Below, in pieces: positions 23,781 through 35,864 of a stretch of DNA of 64,000 bases. How positions within the stretch are numbered: position 1 is the stretch's first letter; each line of letters begins with the position of its first letter. A program made the position numbers and the translations under genes. The stretch comes from Monoplex corrugatus (lineage: Eukaryota; Mollusca; Gastropoda; Littorinimorpha; Ranellidae): the NCBI GenBank assembly GCA_030674185.1, contig CM060305.1, forward strand, positions 169,746,995-169,810,994. The letters run 5' to 3'. The notes below the pieces were generated by a model. That model saw only the letters and a program-made list of their open reading frames with translations, searched no databases and had not been told where the DNA came from.

Positions 23781-24983
23781 TGTGTTCAAACCACTGAAAT
23801 ACCTAATAACACAGGGATGTGCCCTATCAATAAACTACCTAAGCAACCAAGTTAAAAGGTGTTTTTTCCATCAGGTACACACTTGTTTGAGTTCCAAGTA
23901 AGGACATACAGGTTGATGAAATGGCTTGATCCATACCAGTTTTTATAAAGTTGCTCTGTATATTTGTATGTCTTACAGGGCCTTTCTCGGGATGAGTGTT
24001 GGCCATGTTTGGCTCTGTCTCTTATTATGTTAGTGGTGGCTGCATAATATGAGAACATGTAAATTGTAAAAAACTCAAATTCAGAATCTCTGTTCAGTGA
24101 TGGCCAACCGTCCATGATTTCTATCGCGTCTCTAATTTTGGTTCCTGAATTGTAAATTTTCTGGTCAAGATCGAGTTATTTCATACAGTATTGTGGGGCC
24201 AGTTGTAAGTCTGTATGTTGTTATACAGCTTGACAGTAAGGTAATGAAAGAAACTTGTAAAAGCATGAGATTAAAAATGACACGTGAACTAGTAAATCAT
24301 GGTAGTCATTCTGTACAACTATAGAGCAATGGCAGGCACTCGTTTTTGTTTTTGTCAATTTTTGCTTTGTATTCAATTATGTTGTCATTACTTTGTCATT
24401 TTGTTTTTCTTTCTCATGTTTTGTTGAGAAGGGATGGTTTACATTTATACATACTGGTAATGGCTTTTGTGATATATTTTTTATGTTTGTTGTGGATATT
24501 GGTTTTGTGATCAGCCATGTGCTGCACAGGTTTATTTGTGTTAGGTTATTGGTGTGAACAATCTCGTGTGTATGTGTGAATAAGGTGCTTCATTATTTGT
24601 GTGTTTTATATGCTGGTGTTAAGTGTGTATATTTATTGTGTGTGTGTTTAACTTAAGAGAGAAAGAGAGTTAGTTAGTTTCCCTTTGTTATATTTTTTAC
24701 TTCCTTTCTTTGACATGTTTTTCTGTTGATTTTAGGATCATGACGTTCATTGATTCATTTAATTTGTATTTGATTGTAGGAACCATGGTGTTTCTTTAGT
24801 CATTTCAAGCTGTTATTATGCAGAAAGGTTTAGCGACTGGAAAATGAGGGCAAATTTACACTCATGATCATGCCGCAGGCTTAATTTAAAGCCATACTTT
24901 GGAAAAGAAGACATATTAGAGAGTGATCCATGTGATGTTTAAGATGACCATGAAGTAGGTTAGCTATATCACACACCCTATCT
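23781..24983. other. Intergenic, nothing recognised
   Basis: AT-rich sequence without a supportable ORF, array or TE terminus. Confidence 0.5.
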
Positions 24984-25096
24984 ACATAATAATAATAATA
25001 ATTATAATATTTATTAGCGCAAAATCTTGATAAAATCAAATCTAAGCGCTGAAACAGACACGCACGCATGCACGTACGCACGCACGCACGCACATG

Positions 25097-25170
<74 letters not shown>

Positions 25171-25430
25171 TGGCTATAAATGGGGAGAAAGAATAAAAGC
25201 AATAAAAGCAAGAATAAAAGCAATGGAAAATTATAGAGAGCATATCATATACAATTATATATTATAACAAAGTGATTCCCCTCCGAGCGGAGACAGGCTG
25301 CAGAGGGGATTGAGTGAGGTCAGGATTTTATGCAGAGGAGAAAAGGTGAGTTTTGAGAGCGGACTTGAAGGAGACAAAAGTAGGTTGCTGACGGACTGAG
25401 AGAGGAAACCATGTAAAGGTCATACCCATA
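24984..25430 (-). mobile_element. 5'-truncated LINE: RT C-terminus plus 3' UTR
   Basis: On the minus strand, about 25430 to 25328 encodes a peptide ending in PLSVRQQPTFVSFKSALKTH and LFSSA. The SFKSALKTHLF end is typical of CR1/L2/Jockey-group reverse transcriptases. The 3' UTR follows, with GATATGCTCTCTATAATTTT, a CA/TG tract and CAGCGCTTAGATTTG, and it ends in an ATT-rich tail at 24984-25010. The MITE at 25431 abuts its upstream end at a TTAA. Confidence 0.7.
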
Positions 25431-25602
25431 TTAACCTTTTGACTTTTGTAACCTGTCCACCAGCATCCTGGATTGTCAACTGTGCTAACGGAGCAAAAAC
25501 TTAACCCTTTGACTCCTTCACCTTGTACACCAGCTTCTTGCAGGAAGGGTGAGCGAGTCAGTTTTTGCAGTTGGTGGATGGGGTGCGGAGTCAAAGGGTT
25601 AA
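25431..25602. mobile_element. TTAA composite MITE, copy C
   Basis: TTAA-CCTTTTGACTTTTG at the left and GAGTCAAAGGG-TTAA at the right. The long arm is on the left. The inner palindrome has a deletion on its right side, so its symmetry is reduced. Confidence 0.75.
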
Positions 25603-25698
25603 AAACAAGCATGTCTGTACTGGTTATGTGAAGACAATAAACAAAGTGAGCGACTTTAAAGCTACTGATTCAAAGGCATTCACATTATGTATGTTGAC

Positions 25699-25887
25699 TC
25701 TGTGGTCTCTGTCAGTCCTGGTGGTGGGTTACAGCTTGTTTATATCTCCATACAAAACAAGCCTGTGGTCTCTGTCAGTCCTGGTGGTGGGTTACAGCTT
25801 GTTTATATCTCCATACAAAACAAGCCTGTGGTCTCTGTCAGTCCTGGTGGTGGGTTACAGCTTGTTTTTATCTCCATACAAAACAAG
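25699..25887. repeat. 63-bp repeat, 3 copies
   Basis: The unit contains CTGTGGTCTCTGTCAGTCCT and TCTCCATACAAAACAAGC. A single TATATC to TTTATC change marks copy 3. The apparent ORF arises because 63 is divisible by three. Confidence 0.95.
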
Positions 25888-26754
25888 ATTCTTTGTCCAC
25901 ACAAGTTTCCCCAAATGAATATGGACGCATAAATCTAATTGAAGCACAACGTAATTCAACTTAGTGAGGTTGTACAACTTTTGGATTTTATATTGTTAAA
26001 GCTTCAGCTTCAGTCTTCATGGCAGATGATTGGATGTCTGTGATGGGAGTCTGAATGACATGGTTTAGTGATTTTGAAACGTGTTGTCATTTACCTAACA
26101 AGAATTCTTCACTACGGTGTATACATGTATGATTTACTTCTTTTATCAAGAAATTTCATCACCAGTCTTGTTTCTCTGTCCCCCCACCCCCCAACCTCAC
26201 TAAAATCACGTTTTTAAATGCTGTGTGAATTCATAAGTACATTCCCAATCATATTTATTTATAATGCTGCAATTTTATGGAATAAGTTTTTCATGTGCAT
26301 TTTTATGGCTGATGTGAATTGTGGATATGAAATTAAGATATTGACTTGTGTTAAGTATATAAAGCCGGATATATGTGTTGTCATGCGTTAAATGTATAAA
26401 GTCATATATATATGTATATATATAATGATGCGATGTTTTAATTCATTTTAGGATTTTTTACTCTATTCCCATGTTTGGACATTTCGATGTAATAAAATAA
26501 TAATAAAATAAATTTAAAAAAAGGACCGTCTTCTCCTCCAGCCCCACGCCCCTCTCTTTCCCCACCCTCAATAAAGAGTAAGTGGAATAAATCTTTGTTT
26601 CCCAAAGTTGCCAGAAATTCTGTCCAGACAGCTGTTTCATACAATTTTCCTGAGAAGTGTTGTCATGTGGGAGTCGTGCTGTATTGAATGTAATAAGAAT
26701 TAGATATTCATTTGTATGTGGGAGTCGTACTTTATCGATTGTAATAGTAAGAGT
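25888..26754. other. Intergenic, nothing recognised
   Basis: AT-rich with a (TA)n tract near 26400-26425 and CCCC-rich patches near 26180. No gene supported. Confidence 0.5.
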
Positions 26755-26950
26755 AATAACAATAACGATAGCGCCAAATCTTGATACACAAATCAAATCA
26801 GAATGCACACCCATTCATCGAAACATTCACTCCATTGAAAAAAAAAAAACTTGGGGAACAAAGCACATGCATTCTGGGAAGAGGAGCACAAGGGGGGTGG
26901 GGGGGGGGGGGGGACAAAGAGCCGGACACGTAGAGGGGGAGTAAGAATAA
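26755..26950 (-). mobile_element. LINE 3' tail fragment (same family as 24984-25430)
   Basis: AATAACAATAACGATAGCGCC and CAAATCTTGATACACAAATC match, with divergence, the minus-strand tail at 24984-25060. A purine-rich run with about 16 consecutive G (26899-26915) follows. Confidence 0.5.
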
Positions 26951-26961
26951 TACATAAGAAG

Positions 26962-27532
26962 TATATGTGACCTGCCAGCACGAAATCAGTCTTAACTAGC
27001 ATTTTGGGCATTTGAGATATACATATCACTGGAAACTGTACATTCTGCTGATTATTTTGGTACTTGAAGAAAGCTTGTACTCAAAACACTGTAGAAGTTA
27101 TGTATGTTTTAAAGTCATTAAGTTGTATGACGACCATTTTGAGAAAACAGCCTCTAAAGTTTTTGTGTGCTCTCCTACACATTTTCCTCAAATTACTTTT
27201 TCCGAAAGGTGCGCCAAAGAGCTTTCTGTCAGTATATTACATGTGCAGGTACTGTACAGGTTACGGTTCACAATAACAGACAAAAAGAGGTACTTTTGGA
27301 AGGAAATTGCGTTCTTTCTGCTGCGATCAGTGCATTAAAATACCATTTTAAATTGATTAATAATATTTTTTCAAGAAAATTTCTGTGGGGGATAGATTAT
27401 ATAGTCTACAGAAATAAATTTTGAGGAAAAAGTCAAAACACCCCAGATAGACCCTCAGTCACCTTTTCAGCTCCTAGTGTTGTACGACTGACTGCGAGTT
27501 AAGACTGATTTCGTGGTGGGAGGTCACATATA
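26962..27532. mobile_element. 571-bp MITE-like element with 36-bp inverted repeats
   Basis: The left end, TATATGTGACCTGCCAGCAC..., and the right end (27497-27532, reverse complement) match at about 33 of 36 positions, including CACGAAATCAGTCTTAACT. The flanking TATA could be a TA or TATA duplication. The interior carries no recognisable transposase. Confidence 0.8.
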
Positions 27533-28400
27533 TTCATAATGGGCATAAAATTGCAGTGACATTCTAGATCTATACACAATATTTCATTAGGTTGGGATGG
27601 GGATCATTTCCACCTGCTAGAGGTGGAATCTATAATTACAGTAACAGTGTGAAAGTAGAGGTAGTCCCATAACCGTCGTGGAAAATGAGATGGTAGAGAC
27701 TTCATTGCTCTTGGGGTCAGATTTCTGAGGATGGATCCTGCTCTTCTCCGTTGTTGCTTTACCTTCAAGAGGATCAGATGCTCATTCACAGCTGGGTGAA
27801 CTGGAGACCGCATGCTATCAAGTTTTTCAGGTGTAACAGTGTGACAATACAAGGCAAGCCATGATTCCAAGGCAGCTGATATACAATATCCTACAGTATT
27901 CACAAGACAGAAAAAGACACTTTACTTTAATAAAATTTGAGGAAGCGGTGTTTATAATTATTGTTTATAATTATTAGAAATAAAAAGTATTATTAGATTG
28001 ATAACCGATATGATGAATGATGATTTGACTGCAGGATTTCAGAAAGCAGTTTTAAAACCTGAATGACAGTTCAATATTTTATTGTACTTTTTGGTTTATG
28101 CTTGGATCATTCTTGTTTTGAAGTGAATGCAGCAGCATATGATCTTTCTCATATTTTCATAACTTTTCTGTTGAAGAAAAGCATGGCAATTTCTTATGGA
28201 CAAATAAAGTGATACGACCCATTTGCAATCTGTATTTATGTTCCTTTCTCTCACTGTCTCTCTCATAGTCTCATGCCTCTACAGAAACTTACCACACTTG
28301 TCAACTTTTTTCAGATATTTCTCTCTCTCTCTCTCTCTCTCCCTCCCTCTCTCTCTTGTTTCAGCTGTGAAGCTCAATAAATAAAAAAAAAAACCTTCTC
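27533..28400. other. Intergenic, nothing recognised
   Basis: Unique-looking sequence with a CT-rich microsatellite at 28320-28358. No gene supported. Confidence 0.5.
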
Positions 28401-28406
28401 TGTCTG

Positions 28407-28652
28407 TGCCATTTCAGTGTAAATCTCGATAAATTCAATACACTCTCTCACCCTGTCATTTTAACTGTGAATCTCGATAAATCCAATATGCTCTCTCTGT
28501 CTCTGTGTGTGTTATTTTAACTGTGAATCCGGATAAATCCAATAGATGCACTCTCTCTCTCTCTGTCATTTTAACTGTGAATCTCGATAAATCTAATACA
28601 CACTCACACATTCTCTCTCATTTTAACTTTTAATCTAGATAAATCCAATACT
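28407..28652. repeat. ~55-bp degenerate repeat with CT tracts, ~5 copies
   Basis: Repeats of CATTTTAACTGTGAATCTCG and ATAAATCCAATA are separated by CTCTCTCT tracts of variable length. The spacer is itself a microsatellite. Confidence 0.8.
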
Positions 28653-28873
28653 AGAATCCTGTCTTGTTTCTTGGGTCATCTTTCTGGAACAGAATATTGG
28701 GATTTTGGAGATGAAACCTTGACATGTAGGCATACAAGTAAGTATCTTGGTGTTCATCTACCTGTTTTCACATACTTTACCTGATTTTGCAGAAGCAAAG
28801 AAAGGTCTGTCAACAGTAATGAACATGTTACGGTCTACAGGTGAACATGTGCCAGGTGTATTTTTCAAATTAT

Positions 28874-29062
28874 TTAACCTTTTCACTCCCGCCACCCTAT
28901 CTGCCAACTGCATAAACATAACCCTTTCATTCCCTTGTCCTATCCACCAGCGGCAGGAAGCTGGTGGATAGGGTGAAGGAGGGAAAGGGCAAAGTTTCTG
29001 GTTTGCCATCATGGCTGACAATGCGGGATGCTAGCAGATAGATGAGGGAGTGGAAGGATTAA
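28874..29062. mobile_element. TTAA composite MITE, copy D
   Basis: TTAA-CCTTTTCACTCCCGCC at the left and GGGAGTGGAAGGA-TTAA at the right, with the short arm on the left. The inner palindrome contains CTATCCACCAGC and GCTGGTGGATAG. Confidence 0.8.
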
Positions 29063-29361
29063 TGATAAAATTTTACCAGTTTTGATGTTTGGGTCTAAAA
29101 TATGGGATTTAATGTGTGATCAGTCTTCCTGAAAAAGTTAATCTGTCTGCAACAAAAAATTTCCCCTGAGCACCGGTGAAACTAGAGTTCCTCTTTCAAT
29201 AAATGTGTGTAAAAGGTATCAACTTGTGGTTTCACTTAATAGATACAGACAGTAGAAGATATCCCCAGAAAGCATAAAACATGCTCCAAACTTACTCTAC
29301 AGGAACAAAATTACGTTGCATGTGCACGTAGCATTTGCAGTTTTCATATCTTTGAGTTCAG
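29063..29361. other. Intergenic, nothing recognised
   Basis: No supported feature. Confidence 0.5.
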
Positions 29362-29520
29362 TCATTCTGATGGTGTCAGCTTACTCTTTTATAAGTCCCT
29401 CTCTGTTCTACCCACCTTTCCCCATTGCAAGATGTAGCTAGCGCTTACAGTTTTGTGCAGGCTAAGAGAATGCCAGATGATGAATGGCCGGTTTGGGTGG
29501 AGCACATATGGAACAGTCTT
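29362..29520 (+). repeat. Dispersed repeat family X, copy 3
   Basis: Landmarks TCTGATGGTGTCAGCTTACT, CCCATTGCAAGATG and GGTGGAGCACATATGGAA appear in the family order. Confidence 0.6.
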
Positions 29521-29915
29521 GAGTGAACCTCTTTAAAAAAACTAATTCTTGTACAAATTTGGTTTGGGAATCAGAATATGTAGATGATAGATATTTTTCT
29601 CCTAGTTCAAACAAGAATAGCACTTGCTTTAGGGTTTTACAATGTTTACTCAAATCTCTAGCAAATAATGTGTCTTGATCTCAAGCAGATAATGTCACTT
29701 AGTATATATTCAAATTACCGAAATAATATTGCTATGAGAAGAAATTTAAACCAGATGTATAATTGGAATGCAACCCTGAAATGCAACTTTTTGCAGTATG
29801 GTAACCTTATTACGGGCAAAGATTATTCTTGTCTTTTCTGTATGATGCACTGAAAATGGGTATACTTCTTGCTGAAATGTAATAAGTACAGTCGGCTACA
29901 AAGTGTCTCAAGGCT
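29521..29915. other. Intergenic, nothing recognised
   Basis: AT-rich; no supported feature. Confidence 0.5.
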
Positions 29916-30107
29916 TTAACCCTTTGACTCCCGCACCCTGTCCACAAGCATCCTGTATTGTCAACCATGCCAGCAAAGCAAAAGCTTAACCCTTTGACTC
30001 CCTTGCCCTGTCCACCAGCTTCCTGCAGAAGCTGGTGGATAGGGCGAGGGAGTCAAAGGGTTACGTTTTTGCAGTTGTTGGATAGGGTGCGGGAGTCAAA
30101 GGGTTAA
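29916..30107. mobile_element. TTAA composite MITE, copy E
   Basis: TTAA-CCCTTTGACTCCCGCACC ... GGTGCGGGAGTCAAAGGG-TTAA, with near-perfect outer ends. The inner palindrome spans about 29986-30063. The long arm is on the left. Confidence 0.88.
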
Positions 30108-30523
30108 GTTTACTCTGCTGAGGGCCACAGATAACGTGATACTCGACAACCATCCTGACTGCATACTCTTACTCCCCATTTCTCAAGCACATCCACACAC
30201 AGAGAAACATGACCTTATACAATACATATTGTTTATTCAAAATAATGGCCTTCTGGATGAGCAAACATATAAGGATGTTTTACCAGCAGATACACTTGTA
30301 CACACTGACCAAATCCATGACAATGAAGCAGAGTACACAGAGTACATCACAAGAAACACGTAACAAAAAAAACATGAAAATATAGTATATTCAGTATAGA
30401 AACATTATATACCTCACCAAGAATTACAACAGCAGAGCCACTTCAAAGACACATGAAGAAAGCAACAAAATGTATATGCTGCTAATCTGGCCAACTGCCT
30501 CTTGAGGAAATGATGTTAGTCAA
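30108..30523. other. Intergenic with an unrecognised 75-codon ORF
   Basis: A plus-strand frame at 30136-30363 (beginning MILDNHPDC, ending YTEYITRNT) has mixed composition and is not a tandem repeat. It lacks any motif I recognise and has no visible exon neighbours. It could be a decayed TE ORF or chance. Confidence 0.2.
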
Positions 30524-30715
30524 TTAACCCTTTGACTCCCGCACCTATCTACCAACTACAAAAACTGAACCCTTTGATTCCCTCACCCTATCCACCAGCT
30601 TCCTGCAGGAAGCTGGTAGATAGGGTGAGGGAATCAAAGGGTTCAGTTTTTGCTTTGCTAACATGGTTGGCAATGCAGGATGCTGGTGACCGGAGTGCGG
30701 GAGTGAAAGGGTTAA
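30524..30715. mobile_element. TTAA composite MITE, copy F
   Basis: TTAA-CCCTTTGACTCCC at the left and GGGAGTGAAAGGG-TTAA at the right, with the short arm on the left (orientation opposite to copy E). The inner palindrome is centred on the CTGCAG near 30605. Confidence 0.88.
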
Positions 30716-32030
30716 GCAGGCCTTTAAATAGAAGCTACAGCTGACGTATCACACTGTACTTGTAAAACATTTTAGCTATGTAAGATTAAAGCAAATAATA
30801 AATTGAATGTGCTCTGCAACAATGTGCTATGTATGTATATATAAACTGCGGCTGTCATATTGATACAGTAATAAATGAAACACGCACACACATGCGCACA
30901 CACACATCGGTCATTTCTGAATCTGCTAAAACAGGATATGAAATCCATTCTTAACCCAATATGAACTATACTTTTACCTTGCAACAGAACGGATATACAT
31001 AAATGTATGATTGTGTGATAAGGTGGTATGTTTGCGTAATAATGTACATGTGTGAGCGCATAAAAGTGTGTGTGTGTGTGTGTGTTGGTTTTGTCAGTTT
31101 GTGCAACTAAAAAAAATTCATCTGTTAAGAGTGGAACAGCTGCACTGGCATTCACACGTTTGTATGCATGCACACATGTATTGTAGTGTATTAGAAAGTG
31201 TGTGTGTTTACCCAATAATAAAAAATTCATCTGGCAAGGAGGAACAGCTGCACATCACCACTGAATAGCACACAAGATTTTATCAATACAATCTGTTGTA
31301 CACATTCTTAACATTTCAACTGCTTCACGCAGTAAAATACAAACTAAAAACACCACATCCTAAATGGTATATTAACATGTTACTGTAAACCTGCAGATCT
31401 ATATCAACAAAATGTAATCAACAGCACCACACATTCAGAATTCTCAGAAATCTTAACAGACTTTTGTCCATGCTTTTCAATCATGACAATACTGTACCTC
31501 AGCACAAACATTACATGTTTTGGGCAAAACGTACATTTCACTACGTAGTTGAAAATGAATGCAGTCCAGCCAAAACCTTCAGGCCATTTCTGGGCTGTAA
31601 AAACTCTTTAACAAAATTAAGACAAGCTTGTCACTCTTCAAATCTGATCCATTCCATGACACAACATATTTAAATGACTGAACAATCAAATGAAGAAATG
31701 ATTGCCAGGGGCTAAATATCAAGAATACAGAAACAAAATAAGATATGATTGCCTGATGCAGCTTCTGAAGGTAAGACAACGCATTCGAATGGCATCCCAA
31801 TAAGAACAGAACATACTTTCTGTTTTGAAGAATCCAAGTATGTATTTTACTCTTTTTTTATATTTGTATTTTTAAAAAAAATTAGTGTTCCCATTTTTTT
31901 CCTCAGATGCATAACATATGCACATTGCTTTGCCAACACTTTGCAGGTCATATGTTGCTGCACAGTCTGCATTTTCCATCTTCAGTGGGCATTCTGCTGA
32001 GTGTTTTGTGTTCATTATTATCATTTTACC
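30716..32030. other. Intergenic, nothing recognised
   Basis: AT-rich. Contains a short TG tract (31069-31086) and two related sub-segments (AAAAATTCATCTG ... GGAACAGCTGCA) at about 31110-31144 and 31221-31253, a small imperfect duplication. No gene supported. Confidence 0.5.
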
Positions 32031-32086
32031 TGTTTATAGCCCAATCAACTGAGCATAGCCATATCAGGGCTATAACCATCTCAAAA
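32031..32086 (-). repeat. Dispersed repeat family Y, 3'-end fragment
   Basis: The reverse complement contains GGTTATAGCCCTGATATGGC and GGGCTATAAACA, matching the 3' ends of the repeat Y copies at 22438 and 36367. Confidence 0.6.
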
Positions 32087-32360
32087 CATCTCTGACACCT
32101 CAATAACCCTAAGAAAAAAAAAAAAACTTGGAAAAGAAAAGTCAGTACTACTTATAGTAATGCATTCATGCTATCACCTGAGGATGTGCCTCTCGCATCG
32201 ACCATTACACCAAATTTACTGAACACAGGAGTATAAACTGAACTAAGTACACTAAAACAATAAAAACCGGCCTAACTTTATGTACAACTGCTTATGCACA
32301 TCACATTTTCTTAGACAGCCAGGCTGTAATTTACAGGACACGTACAGCCGAATGGACCAG

Positions 32361-32586
32361 CAAGGCAAACATATAATAGGAAGAGATAACAGACAGAAAA
32401 GGAGCAAGGCAAACATATAATAGGAAGAGATAACAGACAGAAACGGAGCAAGGCAGAAATATAATAGGAAGAGATAACAGACAGAAACGGAGCAAGGCAA
32501 AATATAATAGGAAGAGATAACAGACAGAAACGGAGCAAGGCAAAAATATAATAGGAAGAGATAACAGACAGAAACGGAGCAAGGCA
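32361..32586. repeat. ~44-bp minisatellite, 5 copies
   Basis: The unit contains CATATAATAGGAAGAGATAA and CAGACAGAAACGGAGCAAGG. It passes directly into the 35-bp array and shares the ACAGAAA-GGAGCAA core with it. Confidence 0.93.
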
Positions 32587-34046
32587 GAAGAAGAAAACAA
32601 CAGAAAAGGAACAAGGCAGAAGAAAACAACAGAAAAGGAGCAAAGACAGGAAACAAAGAAACAACAGAAAAGGAGCAAAGCAGAAGAAAGAAAACAACAG
32701 AAAAGGAGCAAAGGCAAAACAAAGAAACAACAGAAAAGGAGCAAAGACAGAAAGAAAGAAAACAACAGAAAAGGAGCAAAGACAGAAAGAAAGAAAACAA
32801 CAGAAAAGGAGCAAAGACAGAAAGAAAGAAAACAACAGAAAAGGAGCAAAGGCAGAAACAAGAAAACAACAGAAAAGGAGCAAAGACAGAAAGAAAGAAA
32901 CAACAGAAAAGGAGCAAAGGGAGAAAGAAGAAAACAACAGAAAAGGAGCAAGAAGAAAAAAGAAGAAAACAACAGAAAGGAGCAAAGGCAGAAAGAAAGA
33001 AAACAACAGAAAAGGAGCAAAGACAGAAACAAGAAAACAACAGAAAGGAGCAAGGCAGAAAGAAAGAAAAACCCGAAAAGAGCAAGACAGAAGAAAGAAA
33101 ACAACAGAAAAGGAGCAAAGACAAAGAAGAAAACAACAGAAAAGGAGCAAAGACAGAAAGAAAGAAAACAAACAGAAAAGGAGCAAAGGCAGAAAGAAAG
33201 AAACAACAGAAAAGGAGCAAAGCAGAAAGAAAGAAAACAACAGAAAAGGAGCAAAGGCACGAAGAAAGAAAACAACAGAAAAGGAGCAAAGACAGAAAGA
33301 AAGAAAACAACAGAATGGAGCAAAGGCAGAAAGAAAAGAAAACAACAGAAAAGGAGCAAAGACAGAAAGAAGAAAACAACAGAAAGGAGCAAAGACAGAA
33401 AGAAAGAAAACAACAGAAAAGGAGCAAAGACAGAAAGAAAGAAAACAACAGAAAAGGAGCAAAGACAGAAAGAAAGAAAACAACAGAAAAGGAGCAAAGA
33501 CAGAAACAAAGAAAACAACAGAAAAGGAGCAAAGACAGAAAGAAAGAAAACAACAGAAAAGGTGCAAAGGCAGAAAGAAAGAAAACAACAGAAAAGGTGC
33601 AAGGCAGAAAGAAAGAAAACAACAGAAAAGGTGCAAAGGCAGAAAGAAAGAAAACAACAGAAAAGGTGCAAAGACAGAAAGAAAGAAAACAACAGAAAAG
33701 GTGCAAGGCAGAAAGAAAGAAAACAACAGAAAAGGAGCAAAGACAGAAAGAAAGAAAACAACAGAAAAGGTGCAAGGCAGAAAGAAAGAAAACAACAGAA
33801 AAGGAGCAAAGGCAGAAAGAAAGAAAACAACAGAAAAGGTGCAAGGCAGAAAGAAAGAAAACAACAGAAAAGGTGCAAGGCAGAAAGAAAGAAAACAACA
33901 GAAAAGGTGCAAGGCAGAAAGAAAGAAAACAACAGAAAAGGTGCAAGGCAGAAAGAAAGAAAACAACAGAAAAGGTGCAAGGCAGAAACAAAGAAAACAA
34001 CAGAAAAGGAGCAAAGGCAGAAAGAAAGAAAACAACAGAAAAGAGG
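32587..34046. repeat. 35-bp minisatellite, ~42 copies, nearly T-free on +
   Basis: The unit is close to GGAGCAAAGACAGAAAGAAA plus GAAAACAACAGAAAA. The + strand has almost no T apart from GGTGC variants in the distal third and one AATGG. Three overlapping minus-strand frames of 549-582 codons (rich in Phe, Leu, Cys, Ser) are artefacts of this composition. Confidence 0.97.
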
Positions 34047-34192
34047 AAATTGCTAGGACAGTTTTCAGAAGGTGGGCTATTCTTTTATACTGAAAGAACC
34101 GATGGCATCTTCATGGGCACGTCATGTTTCCATAAGCCACCAGGCAATTACATGACTTGCAGAGTATGTAACATGCATAACTGATTTTTAGT

Positions 34193-34238
34193 CAAAGGTC
34201 TGATTTTTAGTCAAAGGTCTGATTTTTAGTCAAAGGTC
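34193..34238. repeat. 19-bp repeat, ~2.5 copies
   Basis: TGATTTTTAGTCAAAGGTC is repeated head to tail. Confidence 0.93.
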
Positions 34239-34843
34239 TCTTTCTTTGTCATCTCGGACATTTACGATAGAGACAGACAACCATACTTATTCTATGTTCT
34301 TGTACGGCAGACTTCCAAACACCCTCACATGATTTTATTCAACTCTACCATTAAAAGTAATACAGAAAATCTAAAGTTGTCAGCTGGCTGTGAGGTTTGT
34401 TGCTTCATGTGACACAGGACACAAGCCCGACTACTGGATACAGCGTATCAATCACTTCACACGATAAAGGTCTTGTGATGAGGCAGAAAGATTGTGGCTT
34501 GCTGATCGATTGGTAGTTTGCAGACGAGAACCTCTTTACCATTTCTAACTCGTTATTACATTATTAAATAATCAATGTTCTTTCTAATCAAACAGACATC
34601 GACACCAGTCCTTTATTACACACATAACATGTACACCACACTTCCAGACTTTTACTTAATTTAACACTTCTAAACTGGAAAAAGGTTTCTTATTTTTTTA
34701 ATTCAGAAAGCAGTATCAACAAACGACTTTTTCCAAGTCATTTGCTGAAACATCTGTGTAACACAAAGAATTTTGTTTTCGTTCATAATCATTGTTAAAC
34801 CGACTTATTAAAACTTGGTGGCTTATGGAATCCTCGGTGGACT
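34239..34843. other. Intergenic, nothing recognised
   Basis: AT-rich sequence between two arrays; no supported feature. Confidence 0.5.
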
Positions 34844-35836
34844 CATTTATCTGAAGGCTGTCTACTGGTCCTCAGCAATATATTCAACATTTATCTGAAG
34901 GCTGTCTGACTGGTCTACAGCAATATATTCAACTCATTTATCTGAAGGCTTGGTCTACAGCAATATATTCAACATTTATCTGAAGGCTGTCTGGTCTACA
35001 GCAATATATTCAACTCATTTATCTGAAGGCTGTCTGGTCTACAGCAATATATTCAACTCATTTATCTGAAGGCTGTCTGAGGTCTACAGCAATATATTCA
35101 ACTCATTTATCTGAAGGCTGACTGATCTACAGCAATATATTCAACTCATTTATCTGAAGGCTGGTCTACAGCAATATATTCAATCATTTATCTGAAGGCT
35201 GTCTGATAGTCTACAGCAATATATTCAACTCATTTATCTGAAGGCTGTCTGGACTATCCTACAATTATATTCAACTCATTTATCTGAAGGCTGTCTGATA
35301 GTCTACAGCAATATATTCAACTCAGTTATCTGAAGGCTGTCTGACTAGTCTACAGCAATAATTCAACTCATTTATCTGAAGGCGTCTGACTAGTCCAGCA
35401 ATATATTCAACTCATTTATCTGAAGGCTGTCTGTCTACAGCAATATATTCAACTCATTTATCTGAAGGCTATCTGATGTCTACAGCAATATATTCAACTC
35501 ATTTATCTGAAGGCTGTCTGGTCTACAGCAATATATTCAACTCATTTATCTGAGGGCTGCTGTGTCTACAGCAATATATTCAACTCATTTATCTGAAGGC
35601 TGTCTGGGCTACAGCAATATATTCAACTCATTTATCTGAAGGCTGTCTGGTCTACAGCAATATATTCAACTCATTTATCTGAAGGCTGTCTGGTCTACAG
35701 CAATATATTCAACTCATTTTCTGAAGGCTGTCTGGTCTACAGCAATATATTCAACTCATTTTCTGAAGGCTGTCTGGTCTACGCAATATATTCAACTCAT
35801 TTGTCTGAAGGCTGTCTGGTCTACAGCAATATATTT
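34844..35836. repeat. 43-bp minisatellite, ~23 copies
   Basis: The unit contains CTCATTTATCTGAAGGCTGT and CTACAGCAATATATTCAA. Copies vary by small indels around CTGTCTGGTC, more so at 34850-35420. Confidence 0.95.
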
Positions 35837-35864
35837 ATGTCTGAAGTGCGACAGCATATATGAG

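Noticed and set aside
27012..27338. 108-codon ORF inside the 571-bp TIR element
   Set aside because: No DDE/D or DNA-binding motif; it overlaps other open frames and is probably chance.
28198..28210. AATAAA as the IRE1 poly(A) signal
   Set aside because: Nearly 16 kb past the stop codon with several interspersed elements between; no evidence links it to IRE1.
30136..30363. 75-codon ORF beginning MILDNHPDC
   Set aside because: No motif, no splice context and no repeat partner; kept only as a note in the intergenic entry.
32252..34184. Three minus-strand frames of 549-582 codons, Phe/Leu/Cys-rich, and plus-strand Lys/Arg-rich frames
   Set aside because: They are products of the nearly T-free 35-bp array read in all phases, not membrane proteins.
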